Below, in pieces: positions 1-6,592 of a stretch of DNA of 7,486 nt. A program made the position numbers and the translations under genes. Source of the stretch: an uncultured Gemmatimonadota bacterium (GTDB lineage Bacteria; Gemmatimonadota; Gemmatimonadetes; Gemmatimonadales; Gemmatimonadaceae); NCBI GenBank assembly GCA_903906325.1, contig CAIVJV010000068.1, positions 1 through 7,486 of the forward strand, in the 5' to 3' direction. The notes under the pieces are model-generated. The model searched no databases and was not told where the DNA came from. It saw only the letters and a list, made by a program, of their open reading frames with translations. Positions within the stretch are counted from its first letter, which is position 1. Each line of letters begins with the position of its first letter.

Positions 1-1011
1 GCGGTCCCCCTCGGCGCGCACGATCGGCCCGTGATGCGTCCGGTAGGTCGGGAAGGTGCGGGGCTGGAGGCCCCCGTCGGTCCGCACCTGGATCGTCACG
101 GAATCGATCAGCACAGGGCGGTCCTCGTTCGCGTAGCGATATGTCCACCCTGTCGCCGTGCGCGTGACTCGCTCCGCATACTCGTCAATCGCATCGGCGC
201 CGCTCGAGGTGTGCATCCACCCGGCGCGATCATTGAACCCCTGATAGACGAAGAACTGCCCCCAGGTCACCGCCCCATAGGCGTTGAGCCCCTCCGCGCT
301 CGTCATCTGCAGCTCCTCGCGGAAGAAGAATGAGGTGTGCGGATTGATCAGCAGGAGCGCGTGCCCGCTCGCGCTATTCGACGGCGCGATCGCGAAGCCG
401 TTCGACCCGCTCGGCTCCTTGAGCTCGTACGGTTGCCAGCTCGCGACCGTCACCCCCTGCGCGCTGTCGGCGTAGAAGCGCTCCAGCCCCGCCAGTGAGA
501 TGCTCTCGATATCGCCCCCGATGCTCCCTTCGGTGAAGGCGAGCGCCATCCAGGGTTCGAATCGGGTGAGGACCTTCGGTCGGGTCTCGGGATGGATGTG
601 GAGGTAGTAGTTGAGGCCGTCGGCCCACGCATCCATCAGCGCGCGGAGCCACTCGGGACTCCGGCCGTAGAGCGCCTGGAGCGAGTCCGGATCGATGAAG
701 AGCCGCATCCGGAGGTCTTGCCAGAGTGCCGGCTCTCCCTCCGCCTCGGCGCGTCTCCCGAGGGCGGTGAGGTAGTTCATCTCGATGCGGGTGAAGTCGT
801 CCTCGGCCTGCGCGTAGATCATCCCGAAGACGGCGTCCGCATCGGTCGCCCCGACGATGTGCGGGATCCCCCACTCGTCACGGGTGATCGTCGTCGCCGC
901 GGCGCGGGCCTCCCACCGGGCGAGGTCCGCGGCTGATGGGCCGGGTCGGGCACAGGCGCCGAGGAGGGCCAGCGGGAGGAGGGCGCAGCAGGCGAGGGAG
1001 CGGAGTCGCAT
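1..1011 (-). CDS. Penicillin acylase-family (Ntn-hydrolase) lipoprotein, N-terminal part, truncated by window edge
   Basis: Reading leftwards from the ATG at 1011, 337 codons stay open to base 1 with no stop, so the 3' end lies outside the window. Residues 1-20 form a signal peptide (MRLRSL, hydrophobic stretch, LLGAC), with a lipobox whose Cys20 would be lipidated. Residues 41-80 (ITRDEWGIPHI, then FGMIYAQAEDDF) match the start of the acylase alpha chain. At 202-208, GSNGFAI is the autocleavage site of the family: Ser203 would become the N-terminal nucleophile of the beta chain. His225 in NPH is 22 residues later, the same spacing as Ser-beta1/His-beta23 of the PvdQ-type acyl-homoserine lactone acylases. 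Members are usually about 700-850 residues, so under half is present. Known family reactions are amide hydrolysis of beta-lactams, acyl-homoserine lactones and related N-acyl compounds; the substrate here cannot be told. No Shine-Dalgarno precedes the start, which was chosen because it gives the signal peptide. Confidence 0.9.
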   Translation of the reverse strand, partial: MRLRSLACCALLPLALLGACARPGPSAADLARWEARAAATTITRDEWGIPHIVGATDADAVFGMIYAQAEDDFTRIEMNYLTALGRRAEAEGEPALWQDLRMRLFIDPDSLQALYGRSPEWLRALMDAWADGLNYYLHIHPETRPKVLTRFEPWMALAFTEGSIGGDIESISLAGLERFYADSAQGVTVASWQPYELKEPSGSNGFAIAPSNSASGHALLLINPHTSFFFREELQMTSAEGLNAYGAVTWGQFFVYQGFNDRAGWMHTSSGADAIDEYAERVTRTATGWTYRYANEDRPVLIDSVTIQVRTDGGLQPRTFPTYRTHHGPIVRAEGDR

Positions 1012-1089
1012 CGGTGTCCAGTCGGAGGGGGGAGCAGGGAATCTACGGGGCACGTTGCCGGGCGCGAGTCGGGTCCGTACATCTATAGG
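1012..1089. promoter_or_regulatory. Divergent intergenic promoter region between two lipoprotein genes
   Basis: This 78-bp gap must hold the start signals for both the acylase (minus) and the metalloprotease (plus). On the plus strand, TTGCCG (1055-1060) and TACATC (1078-1083) are 17 bp apart and would place transcription initiation at about 1090, the A of the ATG itself, giving a leaderless mRNA. This fits the lack of any Shine-Dalgarno before 1090. On the minus strand, TAGATT (1045-1040) is a weak -10-like hexamer with no convincing -35. The hexamers match the consensus only partly (4/6 and 3/6 on the plus strand), so the placement is a suggestion. Confidence 0.3.
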
Positions 1090-3651
1090 ATGACTCAGAC
1101 GACCCTGCGCACCGCCCGCCTTCTCAGCGTCGCCCTCCTCGTGGGACTCGGCATCCACGCCTGCTCGAGCCCCACCGAGCCCCTCAAGGCCACGACGATG
1201 ACCCTCTCCGCCTCGGGGCTCACGCTGGATGCGATCGGGGCGACGAGCACCGTTACGGCGACCATCAACGATCAGAAGGGGAAGGTGATGGTCGGGGTCG
1301 CTCCCACGTGGAGCAGCAACGCGGCGACCGTGGCCACCGTCTCGCCCACGGGGGTGATCTCCGCTGTGGGCAATGGGACCGCGCAGATCACCGCCACGGT
1401 GGAGACCATCACCCAGACCGTGACCGTCACGGTGCAGCAGGCGCCGGTCTCCCCGATCGCGGTCGCGGGGAACGCGCAGACCGCCAAGGTCCTGACGGCG
1501 CTCCCGCAGGCCTTGCAGGTCAAGATCGAGGATCGCTTGGGGAACGCGATCTCGGGGGCCACCGTGGCGTTCACCGTCGTGACCGGAGGCGGCACGCTCT
1601 CCGCGGCGTCGGCCACGACCGCCGCGGGAGGGTTGGCGAGCGTCCAGTGGACGCTGGGGAAGACGGCGGGGAGCCAGCAGAGTGTCTCGGCGACCGTCAC
1701 GGGCAACGGGGGCGCGGCGCTCTTCACCGCGACCGGTCTCCCGGACGAGCCCACGGCGCTGATCACCGCCCCGAACGTGCTCGCCAACGGACAGCGGGTG
1801 AAGTTCGGCACCGCGGTGCCCATCCGGCCCGCCGTCCGTGTGGTGGACCAACACGGGAACGGCATCGCCGGGAAGGCGGTGACCTTCACCGTGACCGCCG
1901 GTGGGGGCTCGGTGACCGGCTCCAGCGTGGCGACCGATGCGAGCGGGATCGCCACGGTCGGATCGTGGACCGTCGGGTCTGCCATCGGGACCAATACGTT
2001 GCAGGCGAGCACCGCCGGATTGGCTCCGGTGACGTTCACCGTGGAGAGCATCTTGGATCCGTGTACCGCGGATGGTGCCCTCGCCATCGCATTGGGCGAT
2101 AGTCTGATCGGGAGTCTTTCGGACACCGATTGTTCCTGGACTGCGCCCGTCGGCACCGATGTCCGGAACGACAAGTTCGACTTCTATCTGCTCACGTTGG
2201 CCGCACAGACCAGCATCATTCTCGAGATGACCAAGGTCACGGGAATCGAGGATCCGTTCCTCATCCTCTATCGGCTCAATGGGGCAGCGCTCGACTCGAT
2301 CAACGCGAACGATGACATCGTGGATGGCGTGCAACGGGATTCCCGGATCACGACCACCCTGAATCCCGGGACCTATATCATCCGCGCCACCACGTGGGGT
2401 GTCGGGGAGCGTGGCAGCTATGCCATCAAGGTGCGCGGCTGCGCAGTTGGCATCCCCAAGACGGCGCGCGTCAAGGTGGGCAATGGACAGGTGACGGCGC
2501 CCGGGACCGCTGTGCCAGTCGCTCCTCAGGTCGAGGTGGTGGATGAGTGCGGCAACGGAGTGGCGAATCGATCGGTGGCGTTCGCTACCGTCGAAGGGGT
2601 GGGGGCGATCACGGGGGGGAGCGCGACGACCAATGCGAGTGGCGTCGCGACGCTAGGGAGCTGGACCCTCGCTGCGGGGCCGAACGTCCTCTCAGCGACC
2701 GTCGCTGGGATGCCGCTCGGTGCTGGGAACCCCGCGATCTTCTCCGCGACGGGGAAGGCGAGCACGGCCGGCTTCGATATCGCCTTGCGGTTCGTGACGA
2801 TGCCGACGGTGTCGCAGTTGAACACCTTCGCGACCGCGGCCGCACGGTGGGAGACGATCATCACGGGCGACCTGCCCACGCAGGGGCTCAATCTTGCGGC
2901 GGGAACCTGCAACTCCCCAGATGCCCTGACGGATCCGGTGGATGACGTGCTGATCATCGTGCGCCTCGAATTGATCGATGGACCGGGCGCGGTCTTGGGA
3001 TCGGCCGGCCCCTGCGCCGCCCGGACGGCGACGAACGGTGGGCTCACGGCGTTGGGGACCATGCGGTTCGATACGGCGGACCTCGCGAACCTCGAGAACG
3101 CCGGGAGCTTCGCCAATGTGATCCTCCATGAGATGGGGCATGTGCTCGGGATCGGGACGCTCTGGAACAGCAAAGCGCTCCTCCAGAATGCATCCAGCGC
3201 CTCGAACAAGCAGGACACCTTCTTCTCCGGTACCAACGCCGTCGTCGCGTTCAATGCCGTCGGTGGGAACACCTACACCGGGGGCCAGAAGGTCCCGGTC
3301 GAGAATTGCGTCACGGGCGTTCCGACCAGCTGCGGATCAGGGACCATCAACTCCCATTGGCGGGAGGCCGTGCTCCGCAACGAGCTGATGACCGGGTACC
3401 TCAACTCCGGCGAGAACCCTTTGAGTGCCCTGACGGTCGCCTCGCTCAAGGACATCGGGTATGTGGTGGACGATACGAAGGCGGACTTCTTCTTCGTCCA
3501 GACCAACCTGATGGCCGGGCTCCAGTCGATGGATCAGGGGATCCACCTGCAGGACGACATCGAGAAGGGGCCGATCTATACCCTCGGGAATGACGGTCGC
3601 CCGGTCGGCATCCCCGCCTCGGGACCGACGAAGAAACGTCGCGGTCGCTGA
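1090..3651 (+). CDS. Surface lipoprotein zinc metalloprotease, leishmanolysin (M8)-like, with Ig-like and PPC-like domains
   Basis: An 853-residue exported protein. The N-terminus has a hydrophobic signal segment (10-24) ending GIHAC, so Cys25 is the probable lipid anchor, although His at -2 is atypical. Residues 34-115 resemble a BIG2 Ig fold. Residues about 119-218, 219-321 and 455-557 are BIG1/invasin-like repeats; the second and third share the pattern GTAVP, VVD, GNG, G-AT-GSWT. Residues 323-451 form a PPC-like beta domain bounded by Cys325 and Cys451. Residues about 558-800 are the protease. It has HEMGHVLGIG with zinc ligands His680 and His684 and catalytic Glu681, a third ligand probably His756 (SHW), and a Met-turn at ELMTG (Met767). 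Eight cysteines follow the lipobox Cys, an even number that would allow disulfides outside the cytoplasm. It probably cleaves extracellular protein, but the substrate is unknown. The tail after 800 is basic (KKRRGR). ATG 1090 is chosen because it gives the signal peptide. Confidence 0.9.
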   Translation: MTQTTLRTARLLSVALLVGLGIHACSSPTEPLKATTMTLSASGLTLDAIGATSTVTATINDQKGKVMVGVAPTWSSNAATVATVSPTGVISAVGNGTAQITATVETITQTVTVTVQQAPVSPIAVAGNAQTAKVLTALPQALQVKIEDRLGNAISGATVAFTVVTGGGTLSAASATTAAGGLASVQWTLGKTAGSQQSVSATVTGNGGAALFTATGLPDEPTALITAPNVLANGQRVKFGTAVPIRPAVRVVDQHGNGIAGKAVTFTVTAGGGSVTGSSVATDASGIATVGSWTVGSAIGTNTLQASTAGLAPVTFTVESILDPCTADGALAIALGDSLIGSLSDTDCSWTAPVGTDVRNDKFDFYLLTLAAQTSIILEMTKVTGIEDPFLILYRLNGAALDSINANDDIVDGVQRDSRITTTLNPGTYIIRATTWGVGERGSYAIKVRGCAVGIPKTARVKVGNGQVTAPGTAVPVAPQVEVVDECGNGVANRSVAFATVEGVGAITGGSATTNASGVATLGSWTLAAGPNVLSATVAGMPLGAGNPAIFSATGKASTAGFDIALRFVTMPTVSQLNTFATAAARWETIITGDLPTQGLNLAAGTCNSPDALTDPVDDVLIIVRLELIDGPGAVLGSAGPCAARTATNGGLTALGTMRFDTADLANLENAGSFANVILHEMGHVLGIGTLWNSKALLQNASSASNKQDTFFSGTNAVVAFNAVGGNTYTGGQKVPVENCVTGVPTSCGSGTINSHWREAVLRNELMTGYLNSGENPLSALTVASLKDIGYVVDDTKADFFFVQTNLMAGLQSMDQGIHLQDDIEKGPIYTLGNDGRPVGIPASGPTKKRRGR

Positions 3652-3657
3652 CTCGGC

Positions 3658-3684
3658 GCCTCGGCTCGTTATTCGGGCCGAGGC
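3658..3684 (+). terminator. Strong GC-rich hairpin after the metalloprotease gene, possible terminator
   Basis: GCCTCGGCTCG (3658-3668) pairs with CGGGCCGAGGC (3674-3684) over 11 bp, with one T-G wobble, closing a TTATT loop. It begins seven bases after the metalloprotease stop codon. No run of T follows, so it is not a classic Rho-independent terminator. It may still act as a terminator in this GC-rich genome or protect the mRNA 3' end. Confidence 0.55.
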
Positions 3685-3783
3685 CGCCGGTTGGTGTCGG
3701 GGTTCTACCTCTGGGCTGGGGTCTGCCGTTTCGGCATATTTGAGGGACGGTCTCTCTCGGACCGCACCCTGACCTCTCCCGCG
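3685..3783 (+). promoter_or_regulatory. Upstream region of gcvT, probable promoter but no clear boxes
   Basis: This stretch lies between the hairpin and the chosen gcvT start and should hold the gcvT promoter. The only AT-rich spot is CATATTTGA (3735-3743), where CATATT matches 4/6 of a -10 box, but no -35 sits at the right distance. A small inverted repeat, CGGTC (3748-3752) and GACCG (3760-3764), follows. No Shine-Dalgarno is seen before ATG 3784. The region is too short for a tandem glycine riboswitch, and nothing resembling its conserved core is seen. Confidence 0.25.
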
Positions 3784-4893
3784 ATGTCCGCTAGCTCCGC
3801 CCCGCTCAAGCGCACCCCCTTCTACGACCTCCACGTCGCGGCCGGCGCCAAGATCGTCCCCTTCGCCGGCTTCGAGATGCCGATCCAGTACCCCACCGGC
3901 ATCACCGCCGAACATCAGGCCGTTCGCACCGCCTGCGGGGTCTTCGATGTCAGTCACATGGGGGAGTTCCTCATCCGCGGTCCCCAGGCGATCGACTTCG
4001 TCACCTACGTCACGTCCAACGACGTCGCCGCACTTGGCATCGGCCAGGTCCACTACTCCGCGATCCTCACCGAGCAGGGGACCTTCGTCGACGACTGCCT
4101 CGTCTATCGCTACGCCGACCACCTGATGATGGTCGTCAATGGCTCGAACAAGGACAAAGACCTCGCGCATATCCGGCAGTATGTCTCGCGCTTCGACTGC
4201 ACCCTCACCGACGTCTCGGATGAGATCGGGCTCCTCGCCGTGCAGGGCCCGAAGGCCGAGTCGATCCTCACGCAGCTGACCCCCGCTGATCTCACGGCGA
4301 TCAAGTACTACTGGTTCGTCGAGACCACCGTCGCGGGGATCCCGATGACCCTCTCGCGCACCGGATATACCGGCGAGGATGGCTTCGAGCTCTACCACGA
4401 TGTCACGCACTCCGCCGCGCTCTGGAAGGCCCTCATGGAGACGGGGGCGATCACGCCCGCTGGTCTCGGGTGCCGCGATTCCCTGCGCCTCGAGATGGGG
4501 ATGGCGCTCTACGGGAACGACATCGATGACACCATCACCCCGCTCGAGGCCGGACTCGGCTGGCTCGTCAAGATGAAGAAGGGGGACTTCGTCGGGCGCG
4601 CGGCGCTCGAGGCGCAGAAGGCCGCCGGTGTCCCACGCAAGCTCGTGGGCTTCACCTTCGCGGAGAAGGCGATCCCCCGTCACGGTTACCCGGTCTTCGT
4701 GAACGGTGCGCCGAGCGGGGTCGTGATGTCCGGCATCATGAGTCCGAGCGTCGGCGTGGGGCTGGGCACCGCCTATGTCCCGACCGACCATGCGAAGCCG
4801 GGGAACACGCTCGAGGTCGAGATCCGCGGCAAGCGCGTCGTCGGCACCATCACCTCCTTCCCCTTCTGGACCCAGGGGACGGTGAAGCGGTAG
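3784..4893 (+). CDS. gcvT: Aminomethyltransferase, T-protein of the glycine cleavage system
   Basis: A 369-residue protein, normal length for GcvT. In the cytosol it takes the aminomethyl group from the lipoyl arm of H-protein and, with tetrahydrofolate, releases ammonia and forms 5,10-methylene-THF. Family motifs in order: FAGFEMPIQYP near the N-terminus, GVFDVSHMGE, the acidic pair Asp103-Asp104 in VDDCLVY (the family's catalytic Asp lies here), VVNGSNKDKD in the folate site, RTGYTGEDGFELY, CRDSLRLEMGMALYG, and a C-terminal beta domain with SGIMSPSVGVGLG. The frame is open upstream to an ATG at 3691, but those 31 residues do not resemble GcvT; the homologous sequence starts at TPFYDLH, so ATG 3784 is preferred. 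gcvH and gcvP are not in the window. The next gene starts four bases after this stop, implying cotranscription. Confidence 0.96.
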   Translation: MSASSAPLKRTPFYDLHVAAGAKIVPFAGFEMPIQYPTGITAEHQAVRTACGVFDVSHMGEFLIRGPQAIDFVTYVTSNDVAALGIGQVHYSAILTEQGTFVDDCLVYRYADHLMMVVNGSNKDKDLAHIRQYVSRFDCTLTDVSDEIGLLAVQGPKAESILTQLTPADLTAIKYYWFVETTVAGIPMTLSRTGYTGEDGFELYHDVTHSAALWKALMETGAITPAGLGCRDSLRLEMGMALYGNDIDDTITPLEAGLGWLVKMKKGDFVGRAALEAQKAAGVPRKLVGFTFAEKAIPRHGYPVFVNGAPSGVVMSGIMSPSVGVGLGTAYVPTDHAKPGNTLEVEIRGKRVVGTITSFPFWTQGTVKR

Positions 4894-4897
4894 CGCC

Positions 4898-6496
4898 ATG
4901 GGCGTCCTCATCACGCTCACCGACGTCGAACCCGCGGTTCGGCTCAACGCCTTGCTCGAGGCCGACGGCATCGAGACCACGATGGTCTCGCCGTTGGACG
5001 ACCTCCCCAGCGAGATCCGTCGCGCGAAGCCCGATGTCATCGTCTTCACGGGGAACCTCCTCGATGCCCAGACGATGAGCCTCGTGCGCGATCAGCTCTG
5101 GGGCGGGGCGGCGGTGATCGGGCTCTCCGATGTCGGGGACGAGGGGCTCGAGCAGCGGCTCAAGTCGCTCGGCTTCAGCGATGTGCTCGTGAAGCCGGTG
5201 ACGCCGGAGGCGCTGCGTGTGAGTGTCGCCGATTTGTTAGAGCGGCAGCGGGTGACGCGGGAGACGGGGCTGTTCGGGGAGAGTGAGGCGGTGCGGCAGG
5301 TGCTCGTGCAGGTCGCGCAGATGGCACCGGTCTCGAGCACCGTCCTGATCGAGGGAGAGAGCGGGACGGGGAAGGAGCTCGTCGCGCGGGCGCTCGCGCG
5401 GCTTTCCCCGCGCCGGAACAAGCCCTTCATCGCCGTGAATGTCGGCGCGCTCCCCGAGACGTTGTTGGAGAGCGAGCTCTTCGGGCATGAGAAGGGGGCG
5501 TTCACCGGGGCGGCGGAGCGTCGGATCGGGCGGTTCGAGCTGGCCAGTGGGGGGACGTTGTTCCTCGACGAGATCGGGGAGATCCCCTCGAGCACACAGG
5601 TCAAGCTGTTGCGGGTGCTTGAGGAGCGTCAGGTCACGCGGGTCGGTGGCACCCAGGCGATCCCGGTCGACGTGCGGGTGATCGCGGCGACCAATCGTCC
5701 GCTCCGGGAGAGCGTCGAACGAGGGGAGTTCCGCTCCGATCTCTTCTATCGACTGAACGTCCTGCGCATCTACCTCCCGCCGCTCAGAGAGCGGCGAGAG
5801 GACATTCCCCTGCTCGTGCGCCGCTTTGTCCAGGAGTTCGCGCAGCAGCACGACCGCGTCTTCCACGGGATCTCCGCCGAGGCGATGCAGGCGCTCGTGC
5901 ACTATGGGTGGCCGGGGAACATCCGTGAGTTGCGGAACCTGATCGAGAGCATGGTCGTGCTCGCGACCGGGCGTGAGATCGGGATCGCCGACATCCCGGC
6001 GGCGATCCGTGAGGGTGGGGGCGAGCGTCTCTTGCCGGTCCCCATCGGGTCGATCCTCCGGGAGGAGGGTCGGGCGGAGGGTCGCGAGCTCGAGTTCATC
6101 GTGCGGAGTCTCGTCGAGGTGAAGCTTCAGCTCGAGGAGTTGCGGCGCCGGGTCGATCAGGACCGGGCGATGATGGAGCAGCTGGCGGCGGGTGGACTCG
6201 CATCGATCCCTGGGGGTCGCCCCATCGCCCCTGGGATCGGCGGGGCCCTGCCCTTGACCAGCGGGGTCGAGTGGTCCGGGGGTGGGGTCGAGCCCCCCGG
6301 GGGCGTGGCGCCGGCCAGCGGGGTGACCCTTTCGCCGGGGATGACCATGGCCGAGATCGAGAAGGCCGCCATCCTGGCGGCCCTGCGGGAGACCCGGGGG
6401 AATCGCCGGAAGGCCGCTGAGATCCTCCAGATCGGGGAGCGGACCATGTACCGGAAGCTCAAGGAGTACCAGGTACCGGACCGATTCGGGGAGTGA
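4898..6496 (+). CDS. Sigma-54-dependent transcriptional activator with pseudo-receiver, AAA+ and Fis-type HTH domains
   Basis: A 532-residue NtrC-class enhancer-binding protein. Residues 1-120 look like a receiver fold, but Thr51 (IVFTGN) sits where the phosphorylated Asp is expected; Ser77 and Lys99 (VLVKP) of the usual active site remain. Residues about 125-370 are the sigma-54 AAA+ domain: Walker A GESGTGK (153-159), GAFTGA (200-205) that contacts sigma-54, Walker B LFLDE (Asp224, Glu225), then RVGG, AATNRPL, FRSDLFYRLNV and LPPLRER. All motifs look intact, so ATP-driven opening of the sigma-54 RNA polymerase complex is expected. Residues about 397-431 are predicted coiled coil (LQLEELRRRV). 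Residues about 432-485 are Gly/Pro-rich and disordered. Residues 486-527 are a Fis-type HTH (GNRRKAAEIL, ERTMYRKLKEY). It starts four bases after gcvT, so it is probably cotranscribed with it. Its targets and input signal are unknown. Confidence 0.95.
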   Translation: MGVLITLTDVEPAVRLNALLEADGIETTMVSPLDDLPSEIRRAKPDVIVFTGNLLDAQTMSLVRDQLWGGAAVIGLSDVGDEGLEQRLKSLGFSDVLVKPVTPEALRVSVADLLERQRVTRETGLFGESEAVRQVLVQVAQMAPVSSTVLIEGESGTGKELVARALARLSPRRNKPFIAVNVGALPETLLESELFGHEKGAFTGAAERRIGRFELASGGTLFLDEIGEIPSSTQVKLLRVLEERQVTRVGGTQAIPVDVRVIAATNRPLRESVERGEFRSDLFYRLNVLRIYLPPLRERREDIPLLVRRFVQEFAQQHDRVFHGISAEAMQALVHYGWPGNIRELRNLIESMVVLATGREIGIADIPAAIREGGGERLLPVPIGSILREEGRAEGRELEFIVRSLVEVKLQLEELRRRVDQDRAMMEQLAAGGLASIPGGRPIAPGIGGALPLTSGVEWSGGGVEPPGGVAPASGVTLSPGMTMAEIEKAAILAALRETRGNRRKAAEILQIGERTMYRKLKEYQVPDRFGE

Positions 6497-6523
6497 CGGG
6501 TCGGGTGACGTGACCTCTGGCGG

Positions 6524-6581
6524 GGATGTCCGTCAATCGACTGTCAGTACAGTCAGTATATTCCTGACAGTTCGGACATCC
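6524..6581. repeat. Nested inverted repeats between the sigma-54 regulator and the 246-aa gene
   Basis: GGATGTCCG (6524-6532) and CGGACATCC (6573-6581) form a perfect 9-bp outer arm. ACTGTCAG (6540-6547) and CTGACAGT (6564-6571) form a perfect 8-bp inner arm. The two stack apart from a six-base bulge on the left (6533-6538) and a possible G-T wobble pair (6539/6572). Two smaller palindromes overlap these arms: ACTGT-N4-ACAGT (6540-6553) and GTCAG-N7-CTGAC (6552-6568). GTCAGTA also occurs twice as a direct repeat (6543-6549, 6552-6558). The cluster is AT-richer than its surroundings. It could be a repressor operator, an mRNA leader hairpin, or both. Confidence 0.7.
6557..6562 (+). promoter_or_regulatory. 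Probable -10 element (TATATT) of the 246-aa gene
   Basis: TATATT matches 5/6 of the TATAAT consensus and is the best -10 hexamer seen in the window. It lies within the spacer of the GTCAG-N7-CTGAC palindrome, a typical place for a repressor operator. Initiation would fall near 6569, leaving a leader of about 24 bases before ATG 6593. No good -35 is found 16-18 bp upstream, which would suit an activator or an alternative sigma factor. No Shine-Dalgarno is visible in the leader. Confidence 0.45.
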
Positions 6582-6592
6582 TATCCCGCCGC

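Noticed and set aside
374..874. A 166-codon minus-strand frame within the acylase region
   Set aside because: It is on the same strand as the acylase but in another frame, Arg-rich, and the acylase frame over the same bases carries the conserved family motifs.
1272..2174. A 300-codon minus-strand frame opposite the Ig-like domains
   Set aside because: It is a low-complexity Ala/Val/Thr/Pro product antisense to a well-supported gene, a mirror of the Thr/Val/Ala-rich Ig repeats.
3690..3707. A sigma-54 -24/-12 promoter before gcvT (TTGG followed by TT at about the right spacing)
   Set aside because: The required GC at -12 is absent and the box after TTGG is poor, so it does not meet the consensus.
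3691..3783. An upstream ATG giving gcvT 31 extra N-terminal residues
   Set aside because: The extension does not resemble GcvT or a targeting signal, and it would start seven bases past the terminator-like hairpin.
3652..3783. A glycine riboswitch before gcvT
   Set aside because: The gap is only 132 bp, part of it taken by the hairpin, and the conserved aptamer core is not seen.
3337..5049. A 570-codon open frame on the minus strand across the end of the protease gene, all of gcvT and the start of the regulator
   Set aside because: It lies antisense to gcvT, which has unmistakable family motifs, and its protein is rich in Arg, Gly, Asp and Glu with no recognisable domain. Long antisense frames are expected in GC-rich coding DNA.
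6497..6592. A mobile-element end or attachment site, suggested by the perfect inverted repeats
   Set aside because: No transposase or integrase is present and no target duplication flanks the repeats. Their short spacing and the -10 box between the arms fit a regulatory element better.
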